In this document: positions 26,948-36,193 of the stretch, in pieces
Numbering within the stretch: the first letter of the stretch is position 1
How the letters are laid out: every line of letters starts with the position of its first letter
Assembly (NCBI GenBank): GCA_030537795.1
Contig: JAUNVE010000009.1
Coordinates: 1 to 64,000 of the forward strand
Origin: Actinomycetaceae bacterium
Lineage (GTDB): Bacteria > Actinomycetota > Actinomycetes > Actinomycetales > Actinomycetaceae
Length of the DNA: 64,000 bases
Direction: 5' to 3'
Translations under genes and position numbers: made by a program
The notes under the pieces: model-generated
Databases searched by the model: none
Seen by the model: only the letters and a program-made list of their open reading frames with translations
Told to the model about the DNA's origin: nothing

Positions 26948-26986
26948 GTTCAATTCACATCGTTGAACGACCGCGAATGCAATCTA
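26948..26986 (-). promoter_or_regulatory. Promoter and operator of the SorC regulator
   Basis: On the minus strand a -10 TAGATT (26981-26986) predicts a transcript start near 26974. The inverted repeat GTTCAA-N9-TTGAAC (26948-26968) covers the region just downstream of it, a classical repressor position. Confidence 0.55.
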
Positions 26987-27009
26987 TGCCACAATGATAG
27001 GCGGGGAGG

Positions 27010-27152
27010 GAACGGCGACGTTCTCATCTTTTATCCAATGCAACAAGGAACAGGAGTGGTCTGCGCGCCTACAATTGTGACCGGGCGCTCACTTTTACAC
27101 CTACAACAGATATGCTGATAGTCAGCCCATGACACACAGCGCTTGGGCGCTG
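27010..27152 (+). promoter_or_regulatory. glpK upstream region with inverted repeats
   Basis: GAACG-GCGA-CGTTC (27010-27023) and CAGCGC-TTGG-GCGCTG (27137-27152) are perfect inverted repeats in the divergent region before glpK. Either could be an operator. A TATGCT -10-like box lies near 27112. Confidence 0.35.
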
Positions 27153-27198
27153 AATCAACTGATAAATAGTTGTCACCACAACGAAGTGAAAGGTAAAC

Positions 27199-28725
27199 AT
27201 GACCGAAAAAGAGTATGTACTCGCGATCGACCAAGGAACAACGTCATCACGAGCCATCGTTTTCAACCATGATGGAAAGATTGTTTCCGTCGGCCAGCTC
27301 GAGCACGAGCAAATTTTCCCCAAGGCAGGCTGGGTTGAGCACAATCCGACTGAAATTTGGGACAACATTCGCGAAGCAGTGGCGCAAGCCCTCTCGAAGG
27401 CGCAAATTAACCGTCACCATCTCGCGGCAGTCGGCATCACTAACCAGCGCGAAACCGCTGTCGTGTGGGACAAGACTACCGGCGAACCGGTTTACAACGC
27501 GATCGTTTGGCAGGACACGCGTACGTCCGACATTATCCGTGAACTAGCGGGTGACGAGGGGATGGAGAAGTACAAGGATCGCTGTGGCCTGCCACTGGCA
27601 ACCTACTTCTCGGGCCCGAAGATCAAGTGGATTCTCGACAATGTTGAAGGCGCCCGCGAAAAGGCTGAGCGCGGTGACCTCCTATTCGGCAATACCGATA
27701 CCTGGACTCTGTGGAATATGACCGGCGGTGTTGACGGAGGCGTTCACGTCACCGATGTCACCAATGCCTCGCGCACCATGCTCATGGACATCAAGACACT
27801 GAAGTGGCGCGAAGACGTGTGCAAGGACATGGGCATTCCAATGTCGATGCTGCCTGAGATTCGTTCATCCTCCGAAGTGTACGGATACGGACGCAAGCGA
27901 GGGTTGCTCATCGACACCCCGATTTCTGGCATCCTTGGCGACCAGCAGGCCGCAACCTTTGGCCAGGCGTGCTTCGAGGTAGGTATGGCGAAAAACACCT
28001 ACGGCACCGGTTGCTTCATGCTGATCAACACCGGCGAAGAGCCCGTCCATTCAGACAATGGCCTCCTCACCACGGTGTGCTACAAGATTGGTGACCAGCC
28101 CGCTAAATACGCACTGGAAGGCTCGATTGCCGTCACCGGCTCACTCGTTCAGTGGTTGCGCGACAATCTGAAGCTCATCTCATCGGCTCCGGAAATCGAA
28201 CAGCTCGCTTCCACCGTGGAAGACAATGGCGGCGTGTATTTCGTCCCCGCCTTCTCCGGCCTATTCGCTCCGTACTGGAAAGATGATGCCCGCGGCGCAA
28301 TCGTCGGCCTCACGCGCTTCAACAACGCTGGCCACATCGCCCGCGCAACACTCGAAGCAACCGCTTTCCAAACCCGCGAGGTTCTCGATGCTATGAACGC
28401 CGACTCCGGCGTTGACCTCACCGAGTTGCGTGTTGACGGCGGCATGATCGCTAACAATGAACTCATGCAGTTCCAGGCCGATATCCTCGGAACCGACGTG
28501 GTGGCCCCTGAAGTTGCCGAAACCACCGCTCTCGGCGCCGCCTACGCGGCCGGCATCGCCGTCGGATTCTGGGAGGGCGAACAGGACGTCATCAACAACT
28601 GGGCCGAAGGCAAACGCTGGACGCCACAGATGGACGAAGGCGAACGCGAACGCACCTACCGCCTGTGGAAGAAGGCCGTTACGCGCACCTTCGACTGGGT
28701 TGACGACGATGTGCGCAACGCATAA
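27199..28725 (+). CDS. glpK: Glycerol kinase
   Basis: 508 residues, full length for GlpK. The FGGY family phosphate-1 motif [14 protein letters not shown] (~8-21), [51 protein letters not shown] (~273-284) and the adenosine-motif [22 protein letters not shown] (described, ~411-432) are all present. It phosphorylates glycerol to sn-glycerol-3-phosphate with ATP. AAAGG lies 5 nt before the ATG. It is followed by its own terminator, then a 0.6-kb gap and glpABC, which oxidise its product. No glpF facilitator is found in the window. Confidence 0.97.
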   Translation: MTEKEYVLAIDQGTTSSRAIVFNHDGKIVSVGQLEHEQIFPKAGWVEHNPTEIWDNIREAVAQALSKAQINRHHLAAVGITNQRETAVVWDKTTGEPVYNAIVWQDTRTSDIIRELAGDEGMEKYKDRCGLPLATYFSGPKIKWILDNVEGAREKAERGDLLFGNTDTWTLWNMTGGVDGGVHVTDVTNASRTMLMDIKTLKWREDVCKDMGIPMSMLPEIRSSSEVYGYGRKRGLLIDTPISGILGDQQAATFGQACFEVGMAKNTYGTGCFMLINTGEEPVHSDNGLLTTVCYKIGDQPAKYALEGSIAVTGSLVQWLRDNLKLISSAPEIEQLASTVEDNGGVYFVPAFSGLFAPYWKDDARGAIVGLTRFNNAGHIARATLEATAFQTREVLDAMNADSGVDLTELRVDGGMIANNELMQFQADILGTDVVAPEVAETTALGAAYAAGIAVGFWEGEQDVINNWAEGKRWTPQMDEGERERTYRLWKKAVTRTFDWVDDDVRNA

Positions 28726-28750
28726 TTCACACTGAAACTTTCGTTTCACA

Positions 28751-28776
28751 CATGGGGGTCCGACAGGGCCCCCATG
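28751..28776 (+). terminator. glpK terminator
   Basis: CATGGGGG and CCCCCATG pair around a 10-nt loop (which can add a further GG/CC pair), 25 bp after the glpK stop, followed by TTCGTGTTT. Confidence 0.8.
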
Positions 28777-29409
28777 TTCGTGTTTGGCCCAAGCGAGCCC
28801 GGACTAAGATTTGGGCAAGCATTTGCCCCTGAACTCAGCCAGAGGCTGCAGTTTTTCGCTACCCCTCGGGTTTTGGCAGCGAATTGTGAAAGCCCGAGTC
28901 AACATCCCGAGGGCAGCGATAGCCGCTTTTCACAATATCGCGACTACTTTTCAGCATCACCGAACGCCTTGGAGCCACGAAATTTTACGTGCTTAACCGT
29001 CCTCCAGCTCCCACTGACATCGGCTTCCGCGGAGCGGCGATCACGATAAGCGAGGTTTCATAATTTATTTATATGAACTGCGCATTGCATTATTCGATTT
29101 CAACTCTTGGCTAAAGCGCTCAATTGAGCACGCCCCGACTTCGATCATAGCCGCGCTCCCTATTGGAGACGCTTCCCCAAAACGCCTCTGACCTGCGAAA
29201 ACAGATTTCTGCGTTTCACATAACTGCACAGATTCTCACTTCCAACCCATTCGCGTTGAGAATCCGCAACAGTGTCAGCCAGATAACTAGACTGAACATA
29301 CGATGAAAGTGTCATGAACATTTGTGCAGGGTGATGCGTTTATCTCGGGGCATCCCAAGAAATTAGATCACCACTGCGCGCAGCCGCTTCTCAAATGACA
29401 GGAGCAACA
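28777..29409. other. 633-bp region before glpA with no convincing gene
   Basis: Short frames exist on the plus strand (for example 28774-29049) but have no ribosome site or family match. The region holds several inverted repeats: TTGTGAAAGC/GCTTTTCACAA (28884-28935, one bulge), the palindrome GCTCAATTGAGC (29118-29129) and GATTCTCA/TGAGAATC (29231-29264, 18-nt loop). The stretch from ~29050 looks AT-richer than the genes. Closer to glpA, TGAACATTTGTGCA (~29317-29330) is a near-palindrome that could be a regulator site. A small RNA or a decayed gene cannot be excluded. Confidence 0.5.
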
Positions 29410-31002
29410 ATGAAGAAGCTCGAAACTGACGTCGTCGTCATCGGCGGTGGCGCCACGGGAGTCGGTGTTCTCAGAGACCTCGCTATGCGGGGTTTTCGCG
29501 CCATCCTCCTCGAACGCGCGGACCTCGGTCAGGGAACAACCGGGCGCTATCACGGACTCCTCCACTCCGGCGGCCGCTACGTTGTGTCAGACCCTCGCTC
29601 AGCGACGGAGTGCGCGGAAGAAAATGACATTATCACCGCCCTCCACCCAGACGCTGTAGAAGACACCGGCGGCCTATTCGTCGTGACGCCAGAAGACGAT
29701 CCCGCTTTTGGTGACGATTTCCTCAAGGGTGCCGAAGCCACCGGGGTGTGGACTGAAGAGATTTCCGTCGAAGAAGCCCTTCGACGCGAACCACGCCTCA
29801 ACCCCGGCATCAAACGCGCTTTCGCCGTCAAAGACAAAACCGTTGACGGTTGGGCCATGCTGTGGGGGGCTGTTCGTTCAGCACGTAAATATGGTGGCAA
29901 GGTTTTGACCTATCACCGTGTTGACGACATCGTCGTGGAGGGCGGAAAAGTCGTCGCCGTCAAGGCACACGGCACAAAAACGGGCGAAGACGTCATGATT
30001 GACTGTCAGTTTGCCATCAACGCCGGTGGCCCCTGGTCCGGGCAGATTGCTTCACTTGCGGGCGCCCACGACGTTGACGTCGTCCCCGGTCGCGGCATCA
30101 TGGTGGCAATGAATCACCGCCTCGTTAACCGGGTGGTAAATCGCTGTATTTACCCCGCTGACGGCGACATTATCGTTCCCGTTCACACCGTCTGCATTAT
30201 CGGCACTACGGACGTGAAAGTAGACGACCCCGATCACCTCGAAATTCCGCGTAACGAAGTGCAGCAAATGCTTGACGCGGGGGAAGCTCTCATTCCTGGC
30301 TTCCGCGACGCTCGCGCAGTTCATGCCTGGGCGGGCGCCCGTCCTCTGGTGAAAGACAAACGTGTCTCCGCTGACGACACCCGGCATATGTCTCGTGGCA
30401 TGTCGATTATTGACCACCAGGCACGCGATGATATCTCGGGCTTACTCACCATCGCCGGTGGAAAACTCACCACCTACCGACTCATGGCCAAGAACATTGT
30501 CGATGTGATGTGTGACCAGATGGGAGAGCATCGCCCCTGCCGCACTACCGAAGAAATTATGCCCGGCACGGAACGCGGCCATAACTACACCGTTACTCAC
30601 AGGCTGGCTGAGCGGGAAGCAGATCGTTTCGACTCCCAAATTATCTGCGAATGCGAGTTGATGAACCGGAAGATGTTCACCAAACTCCTCAACGACCAGC
30701 CCAATGCCACCTTCGATGATTTGCGGCGTCAACTCCGACTGGGAATGGGCCCCTGTCAAGGCGGTTTCTGTTCCATGCGGGCCGCCGGCATTACCCAGGA
30801 AATCGGGCGCGGTGATGAAAAGGACATCACCGAGCTTATGCGTCTGTTCCTCAAGAACCGGTGGATTGGACTGTGGCCGATCCTATTTGGCAGACAGGTG
30901 CGACAAACCGCACTGGATGACTGGATCTTCCAGGGCATCCTCGATATCGAGCACCTCCCCACCGTGGAAGATGAGGAAATTAAGAGTAAGGCAGTGCGAT
31001 GA
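29410..31002 (+). CDS. glpA: Anaerobic glycerol-3-phosphate dehydrogenase subunit A
   Basis: 530 residues. The FAD-binding Rossmann motif DVVVIGGGATGVGVLRDLA lies near the N-terminus (~7-25), the DAO domain runs to ~365 with GRYHGLLHSGGRYV and PLVKDKR, and a C-terminal BFD-like [2Fe-2S] domain has CECE near 420 and CQGGFCSMR near 460. This C-terminal cluster and the glpBC partners identify the anaerobic GlpABC complex, not aerobic GlpD. It oxidises glycerol-3-phosphate to dihydroxyacetone phosphate, passing electrons to menaquinone through GlpC. ATG 29410 has AGGAG at 5 nt; an ATG five codons upstream lies before that site. It is the first gene of glpABC. Confidence 0.96.
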   Translation: MKKLETDVVVIGGGATGVGVLRDLAMRGFRAILLERADLGQGTTGRYHGLLHSGGRYVVSDPRSATECAEENDIITALHPDAVEDTGGLFVVTPEDDPAFGDDFLKGAEATGVWTEEISVEEALRREPRLNPGIKRAFAVKDKTVDGWAMLWGAVRSARKYGGKVLTYHRVDDIVVEGGKVVAVKAHGTKTGEDVMIDCQFAINAGGPWSGQIASLAGAHDVDVVPGRGIMVAMNHRLVNRVVNRCIYPADGDIIVPVHTVCIIGTTDVKVDDPDHLEIPRNEVQQMLDAGEALIPGFRDARAVHAWAGARPLVKDKRVSADDTRHMSRGMSIIDHQARDDISGLLTIAGGKLTTYRLMAKNIVDVMCDQMGEHRPCRTTEEIMPGTERGHNYTVTHRLAEREADRFDSQIICECELMNRKMFTKLLNDQPNATFDDLRRQLRLGMGPCQGGFCSMRAAGITQEIGRGDEKDITELMRLFLKNRWIGLWPILFGRQVRQTALDDWIFQGILDIEHLPTVEDEEIKSKAVR

Positions 31003-32285
31003 GTTCAGTTGTAGTGATGGGAGCCGGCATCGCCGGACTAACCGCGGCTATCCGGCTGCGCGAACAGGGACATCGAGTCACCCTGGTGTCGAAAGGCATC
31101 GGTGGTTTACAGCTGGGACAGGGGACCATCGATATTCTCGGATACACTCCGGAGCGGGTGGAAAAACCGCTCGAAGCCATCGATGCCGATCCTTTTGAAA
31201 AAGGGAGCGCTGAAGGCGACCACCCGTATTCAATCATGGGCTCGAAAGCCGTTCGTGAAGGCGTCGATTACATGGCGTCGCTAGTGGGCGAGAACTTGCT
31301 GGTTGGCAACCCGGAAAAGAACTACTTGCTTCCCACGGCAATCGGCGCGGTGCGACCTACCAGTCTGGCACAGCCGTCGATGGTCAACGGTAACGTTAAG
31401 CCGGGCGCAAAATTCCTTATCGTCGGCATCCGCCAACTCAAGGATTTCTACCCGCAGTTCGTGGCCGGCAACCTCAACCGGGCTAAAACCGAATGGGGAG
31501 GTCGTATCGAAGCACGTCCGCTGTCGATCGACTTTGAAATGCGGGAGGGCGAAATTGATTCGTCTGCAGTGGTTTGTGCTCGGGCGTTAGAAAACCCCGT
31601 TAAGCTACGTGCTCTCGCCGATGCGATCCGCCCTCACGTCGCTCACGATGAAATCGTGGGGCTTCCCGCCATCCTCGGTGTCAACGGAGATGGTGTGTGG
31701 AAACAATTTGAGGATATGCTTGGTCACTCCGTCTTCGAAATACCTCTACCACCGCCCTCTGTTCCCGGAATGCGCCTAAACCAAAAGCTCACCGAAAGAG
31801 TCAAGGAACTGCGGATTCGTTTCATGCTTGGCACAGAAATCACCGGCGTAAAAACTGATGGAGCAACTGTCACCCATGCCATTGCAGAAACCGCCGGTGC
31901 TCCGCGGGAGATTCCGGTCGACTATCTTGTACTCGCCGGAGGCGGATTTGAATCCGGGTCCTTGACCATGGATTCCTACGGCACTGTATTTGAACGCGCC
32001 CTCAACCTACCGGTCACCGGTGGTGAGTTGCCTGACCTGATACACGGCGACTACTGGGGTGACCAACAGGCACTATTCAAGGTGGGGGTAGCAGTTGACG
32101 GCGACATGCGCCCGCTCGACCGTGAAGGAAACGTTGTCTACTCCAACGTCCGCGTAATCGGCGGCATGATCGCTGGAGCAATGCGCTGGCAAGAGAAATC
32201 GGGTGAAGGCATTGCCCTGGGTTCGATGATCCGCGCAACTGATTCGATCGCAAACGATTCGATTTCGGGAGGAACCGATGAATGA
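30999..32285 (+). CDS. glpB: Anaerobic glycerol-3-phosphate dehydrogenase subunit B
   Basis: 428 residues. It has an N-terminal flavin dinucleotide-binding motif VVVMGAGIAGLTAAIRLREQ and the GlpB signature GGLQLGQGTIDILGY (~34-48), then YLVLAGGGFESGSL (~306-319) and VRVIGGMIAGAM near the end. GlpB is the FMN-carrying subunit of the GlpABC complex. The ATG overlaps the glpA stop (ATGA), so expression is coupled. Length is normal for the family. Confidence 0.95.
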   Translation: MSSVVVMGAGIAGLTAAIRLREQGHRVTLVSKGIGGLQLGQGTIDILGYTPERVEKPLEAIDADPFEKGSAEGDHPYSIMGSKAVREGVDYMASLVGENLLVGNPEKNYLLPTAIGAVRPTSLAQPSMVNGNVKPGAKFLIVGIRQLKDFYPQFVAGNLNRAKTEWGGRIEARPLSIDFEMREGEIDSSAVVCARALENPVKLRALADAIRPHVAHDEIVGLPAILGVNGDGVWKQFEDMLGHSVFEIPLPPPSVPGMRLNQKLTERVKELRIRFMLGTEITGVKTDGATVTHAIAETAGAPREIPVDYLVLAGGGFESGSLTMDSYGTVFERALNLPVTGGELPDLIHGDYWGDQQALFKVGVAVDGDMRPLDREGNVVYSNVRVIGGMIAGAMRWQEKSGEGIALGSMIRATDSIANDSISGGTDE

Positions 32286-33558
32286 TCCATTGGATGTAGC
32301 CCGCGCAAGTTTCGCGCGCGCCACGCTCGACAACTGCGTCAAGTGCACGATATGTGAAACGCAATGTCCGGTGGCTCGTGTGACTCCCCTATTCCCCGGC
32401 CCTAAGTTCGTCGGCCCGCAGGCCGAACGATACCGGCATGGGGAGTCAGTGGATCACTCACTCGATTACTGTTCCGGATGCGGCATTTGCACGATGGTGT
32501 GTCCTCAGGGCGTGAAGATCGCGGAGATCAACGCCCAGGCGCGCGCCGTCATGAAGGCGCAAAATGGAATGCCTGTGCGCGATCGTCTGATTACGCAGAC
32601 CACGTTGATGGGGCAGGCGATGACTCCACTGGCGCCGATTGCGAATGCCGCTTTGGGAATTAAGCCACTGCGCAAAGTGATTGATCTCGTCATGAAGATC
32701 GACGAGGACGCTCCGATGCCCACCGCTCACAACCAAACCCTCCAAGGGTGGCTAAAAAAGCGGAAGCCGCCGCAACAAGCAGGCTCGCGCGGCACCCTCG
32801 TATTCTTCCACGGATGCGCGGGCGGCTACTTCGAGGTGCAAACATCGAAGCATACGATTGAGGTGCTTGAGCACTTGGGATACGAGGTCCTGGTCCCCAA
32901 ACAGGGATGCTGTGGTCTGGCTGAACAGTCGAATGGCATTTTTGGTGGTGCTACCAAGAAGGTTCTCAAACTATGCGATGATCTTATTTCCGCCGGTGAA
33001 GACCTCACCATTATTTCTTCTTCCGGCTCATGTGCGGGCATGCTCAAACATGAGGCACAAGAAATCATGGGCATTAAAGATCCCCGCTTAAAGGATGTCG
33101 GAGTGCGTACGCGCGAAACCTCCGAGTTCTTGCTTGACCTGTACTACAACGGCGAGTTGCCCACAGATTTCCGCCCTCTTGATATGACCATCCCCTACCA
33201 TCAGCCTTGCCAGGTCAAAAGTCAGGGCATGGGGATGCCCGCAATTGAGCTCATGGAGCTGGTCCCGGGAGTACGCGTTGTGGAATCGGGGCAGCCCTGC
33301 TGTGGTATAGCTGGAACCTACGGTCTCAAATCTGAAAAACACGAGATTGCTCAGGCGGTAGGCAAGCCGCTATTCGAGATGATTAAGCGCACTAACCCGC
33401 AGCTGGCTGCATGTGATACTGAAACATGTCGCTGGCAAATTTCGAAGGGGACTGGAGCGAAACTCATTCACCCGATTTCGCTGATCCATTGGGCGTACGG
33501 CCTGTCCGATGATCTTCTCGCCGGAGCGGTAGACGCCGCCCGAGAGGTCACCGCATAA
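32278..33558 (+). CDS. glpC: Anaerobic glycerol-3-phosphate dehydrogenase subunit C
   Basis: 426 residues. Two [4Fe-4S] motifs lie at the N-terminus: CVKCTICETQCP (~20-31) and CSGCGICTMVCP (~65-76). Two cysteine-rich CCG domains follow, with QGCCGLAEQSNGIFG (~204-218) and QPCCGIAGTYGLKSE (~340-354). GlpC anchors the dehydrogenase to the membrane and carries electrons to the quinone pool. Its ATG overlaps glpB by 8 bp, with GGAGG 5 nt before it. It closes the operon, followed by a strong terminator. Confidence 0.96.
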   Translation: MNDPLDVARASFARATLDNCVKCTICETQCPVARVTPLFPGPKFVGPQAERYRHGESVDHSLDYCSGCGICTMVCPQGVKIAEINAQARAVMKAQNGMPVRDRLITQTTLMGQAMTPLAPIANAALGIKPLRKVIDLVMKIDEDAPMPTAHNQTLQGWLKKRKPPQQAGSRGTLVFFHGCAGGYFEVQTSKHTIEVLEHLGYEVLVPKQGCCGLAEQSNGIFGGATKKVLKLCDDLISAGEDLTIISSSGSCAGMLKHEAQEIMGIKDPRLKDVGVRTRETSEFLLDLYYNGELPTDFRPLDMTIPYHQPCQVKSQGMGMPAIELMELVPGVRVVESGQPCCGIAGTYGLKSEKHEIAQAVGKPLFEMIKRTNPQLAACDTETCRWQISKGTGAKLIHPISLIHWAYGLSDDLLAGAVDAAREVTA

Positions 33559-33575
33559 ATACGCCCAACCCGCAG

Positions 33576-33616
33576 TTGTGGCCGACCGTGCAGGGCCGGC
33601 CACAACATAATTTTTC
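33576..33616 (+). terminator. glpABC terminator
   Basis: TTGTGGCCG and CGGCCACAA pair around a 12-nt loop, followed by CATAATTTTT. The U-tract runs straight into the -10 box of the next gene. Confidence 0.85.
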
Positions 33617-33622
33617 TATACT
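33617..33622 (+). promoter_or_regulatory. -10 box of the HAD hydrolase gene (leaderless arrangement)
   Basis: TATACT, then 6 nt, then ATG 33629. It abuts the glpC terminator. Confidence 0.5.
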
Positions 33623-33628
33623 CAGGAT

Positions 33629-34522
33629 ATGGCTCTCTCACAATCTGGATTTCCGCGCGGGCATTCTCGCGAGTTTCTCACCTCTCTAGCGCAGGCGATG
33701 GGCCCCCTCGATGCCATGGCTTTCGACGTTGACGGCACCTTAGCTGGCTCTGACTCCACCGTCAGTTCACGCACGCTTCGCGCGTTGACAAGCCTGGCAA
33801 ATGCGGGGATTCAACCCATTATTGTTACCGGTAGAATCTGGCCGGCCGCCGCACGGATTCTGCACGATGCGCACAGCCCCGGCATTGTGATCGCGTCGAA
33901 CGGTGCCATTATCGGTGATGGTGCAACCGACGAAATTCTGTATTCGCACCCCATGTCAGCCCAACTCAGCCGCGACGTCATTGCTTTCGGACGAGATCAC
34001 GGCCTCACCGTAACGCTGTTCCTCCTCCACCATATGCAAGCCGATGAGGAGGATTTTTCCTCGCGTTTTCTGCGCGACGCAAATGATGGTGAAGCAGTCG
34101 TCATCGATCCCATTGATGAGGTGGATCCCGAGGACATTCTCAAAATTATGTACGCCCATCCCGACGATCAATATTTGGACCAGTTAACCGACTCTATTTT
34201 GGAGCGATTTCCGGATTTCCAACGTTCCCTTCCCCAGTATTTTGAGATTGTTGATCACGGCGAAGGCAAAGAAAAAGCGCTCCGCATAGTGGCGCGAAAG
34301 CTCGGCTGGGATCTGGCTCGCGTGGCCGGTTTCGGTGATGGCGGCAATGACGTGGACTGGTTACGCGATGTTGGCTGGCCGATTGCGATGGGCAACGCTC
34401 GCGATGAAGTAGTGGAGGTTTCGCGGGCGCAAATCGGCCACCACGCCGATGACGCGGTGGCCGACTTTATTGAGGTTTATTTGGATATTCACTCATCTTC
34501 GCGACCCGGCTGTTTGCCGTAG
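33629..34522 (+). CDS. HAD-superfamily phosphatase (Cof/YidA type)
   Basis: 297 residues. HAD motif I FDVDGTLAGS (~32-41) carries the two catalytic Asp residues, motif II is VTGR (~66-69), the motif III Lys falls in EGKEKALRIVAR, and motif IV is VAGFGDGGNDVDWL (~232-245). The C2B-type cap lies between II and III. Such enzymes dephosphorylate sugar phosphates, often broadly. The last 34 bp overlap the convergent aldolase gene. Placement suggests it could release phosphate from an intermediate of the neighbouring sugar island, but that is inference. Confidence 0.9.
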   Translation: MALSQSGFPRGHSREFLTSLAQAMGPLDAMAFDVDGTLAGSDSTVSSRTLRALTSLANAGIQPIIVTGRIWPAAARILHDAHSPGIVIASNGAIIGDGATDEILYSHPMSAQLSRDVIAFGRDHGLTVTLFLLHHMQADEEDFSSRFLRDANDGEAVVIDPIDEVDPEDILKIMYAHPDDQYLDQLTDSILERFPDFQRSLPQYFEIVDHGEGKEKALRIVARKLGWDLARVAGFGDGGNDVDWLRDVGWPIAMGNARDEVVEVSRAQIGHHADDAVADFIEVYLDIHSSSRPGCLP

Positions 34523-35142
34523 TTCGCCATTCCGTCCTTGGCATTAGCCATTTCCGCCTCTGACAGTAAAGCGATGGGGGCTCCCGTCGCCATTGCGCGC
34601 AGGTGGATTTCACATACGTATTCGAGGATCGGCAGCATATTGACTGCCTTCTTCGCGGTCGGCCCAATGGTGATGGCGCCGTGATTCTTCATCAGCGCGC
34701 CGGTACGGTCCTTGAGCGCTTCGGTGACGAACTTTGCGAGATCATCGGAACCAAAACCAGCATAGGGGGCGACCCGAATCTGCCCACCAAACATCGCCGA
34801 GTAGTAATGCGATGTGGGGATTTCATCGACGACCAGTCCGAGGGCGGTGGAGGCGGGCGCATGGTTATGCGTAATCGCCTTAGCATCAGTCGCATGATAG
34901 ACACTCAGGTGTAGCGGCAGCTCCGAGGAGGGCTTGAGCTCGCCCTCCACGTGGTTGCCATCCATGTCGTATACAACGACATCTTCGGCGGTCATTGTCT
35001 CGTAAGGTACTCCGGAAGGCGAGATTGCCACCAGGTTATCTTTGCGAATCGAGACGTTTCCCGCTGTGCCGACAATCAAGCCTTCGCGTTGCATGAACAG
35101 GCAGGTGTCGACGATTTCTTGGCGTTCTTCTTCCATCAACAT
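34489..35142 (-). CDS. Class II aldolase/adducin-family protein
   Basis: 217 residues of the zinc-dependent aldolase/epimerase fold (L-fuculose-phosphate aldolase, L-ribulose-phosphate epimerase, 3-oxo-tetronate 4-phosphate decarboxylase). The pattern GTAGNVSIR (~25-33), ISPSGVPYE, PSSELPLHL with the catalytic Glu (~71-79), the zinc histidines in ITHNHAPAST (~90-99) and KNHGAITIG (~153-161) are present. It is the last gene of a kinase-dehydrogenase-aldolase operon, 10 bp after the dehydrogenase; AGGAG lies 7 nt upstream. In this context it probably cleaves or decarboxylates a phosphorylated sugar or sugar acid. The exact substrate cannot be read from sequence. Confidence 0.87.
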   Translation of the reverse strand: MLMEEERQEIVDTCLFMQREGLIVGTAGNVSIRKDNLVAISPSGVPYETMTAEDVVVYDMDGNHVEGELKPSSELPLHLSVYHATDAKAITHNHAPASTALGLVVDEIPTSHYYSAMFGGQIRVAPYAGFGSDDLAKFVTEALKDRTGALMKNHGAITIGPTAKKAVNMLPILEYVCEIHLRAMATGAPIALLSEAEMANAKDGMANYGKQPGREDE

Positions 35143-35152
35143 AAAGGAACTC

Positions 35153-36184
35153 CTATTGGGAAAGTACTTCAGGGTTGGCTAAGTGGGTGGGTTTGTCACC
35201 ACGGATATAGGCTGCGATATCAGCGGAACCGATCCGCGCAGCCAAGCGGGATGCTTCTTTTGATGCACCTGCCAAATGCGGCGTAAACGTGACTCGCGGG
35301 GTCGACATGAGGCGGTGATCGGCAGGGAGCGGTTCTTCGGGCAGACAGTCGAATGCAGCCGCGAAGAGGTGTCCGGAATCGATGGCATCGCATACCGCGT
35401 CGTAGTCGACCAGCGCACCGCGAGCGCAGTTAACGATAATCGAATTTTGCGGCATTTTCGCGATAGTTTCGGCGTTGATCATATGGGTATTTTCCGCTGT
35501 CACCCGCGCGTGGAGTGTCACGATGTCACTTCCGGCCAAAAGTTCGTCGAGTTCATCGACAAATTCGATATTAGGTGCGCCATCGCGGTTCTTTGCCCAC
35601 GGGTCGAATACGAGAACTCGCCCTCCGAAGGAGGCCATGATATTCGCGACCTTCGCCCCCACGGCTCCGTAGCCGACGACGCCGACTGTGGAGGAACCGA
35701 TTTCCGGCCCGACGTTATCGAAGATGTAGTAGTCTGAGCGCCACTGTCCGGAGACGACCTCATCGTGACGCTGCGGAATTTGGCGTGCCGCCGAGAGGAT
35801 CATGCCAACTGTATGCTCTGCGGTCGCAGTGGCGTTACGGCCGGGTGTGTATGACACCAGCACTCCGTGTTTGGTTGCCGCATCGATGTTGACATTGACG
35901 GGACCGCCGCGACAAATCGTAATGAGTTTAAGATCGGGGCTGGCAGCAATAACCTTTTCGGTGAAGGGGAAGGTATGCGAAAATGCGATGTCGCATCCAG
36001 AAAGCGCTTCGATGAGTTCGTCTTCGTCACCGAGCGCCTCCTTCACTTCGGCTACATCATGAAATGGCGGCACCGGCCACGTCGAGGCGATAGTGGCAGT
36101 GTCGACGTCAGGAATTTCGGCCGTGAGGGCCTCCCGCATGACATCTTCGGTTAAGAATCCGTCGCTCGCTATTAGTACACGCAT
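35153..36184 (-). CDS. D-isomer-specific 2-hydroxyacid dehydrogenase
   Basis: 343 residues. The NAD-binding Rossmann motif VGVVGYGAVGAKVANIM lies at ~163-180, and the catalytic residues are in NCARGALVDYD (Arg, ~250), in the following Glu-containing segment LPEEPLP, and in FTPHLAGAS (His, ~301). Family members include phosphoglycerate and erythronate-4-phosphate dehydrogenases. The N-terminal substrate domain has CRGGPVNVNID. It sits between an FGGY kinase (9 bp upstream) and a class II aldolase (10 bp downstream). It likely oxidises or reduces a hydroxyacid formed in this pathway and is unlikely to be SerA, since no ACT domain is present. Confidence 0.88.
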   Translation of the reverse strand: MRVLIASDGFLTEDVMREALTAEIPDVDTATIASTWPVPPFHDVAEVKEALGDEDELIEALSGCDIAFSHTFPFTEKVIAASPDLKLITICRGGPVNVNIDAATKHGVLVSYTPGRNATATAEHTVGMILSAARQIPQRHDEVVSGQWRSDYYIFDNVGPEIGSSTVGVVGYGAVGAKVANIMASFGGRVLVFDPWAKNRDGAPNIEFVDELDELLAGSDIVTLHARVTAENTHMINAETIAKMPQNSIIVNCARGALVDYDAVCDAIDSGHLFAAAFDCLPEEPLPADHRLMSTPRVTFTPHLAGASKEASRLAARIGSADIAAYIRGDKPTHLANPEVLSQ

Positions 36185-36193
36185 GCTATCTCC

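Noticed and set aside
28774..29049. Small gene in the pre-glpA gap
   Set aside because: It starts inside the glpK terminator, lacks a ribosome site and has no recognisable family.
29410..31002. Aerobic glycerol-3-phosphate dehydrogenase GlpD
   Set aside because: The C-terminal CxCE ... CxxGxC cluster and the following glpB and glpC genes identify GlpA.
35153..36184. Phosphoglycerate dehydrogenase SerA partnering serC
   Set aside because: No ACT domain, and it lies in a sugar kinase-aldolase operon far from serC.
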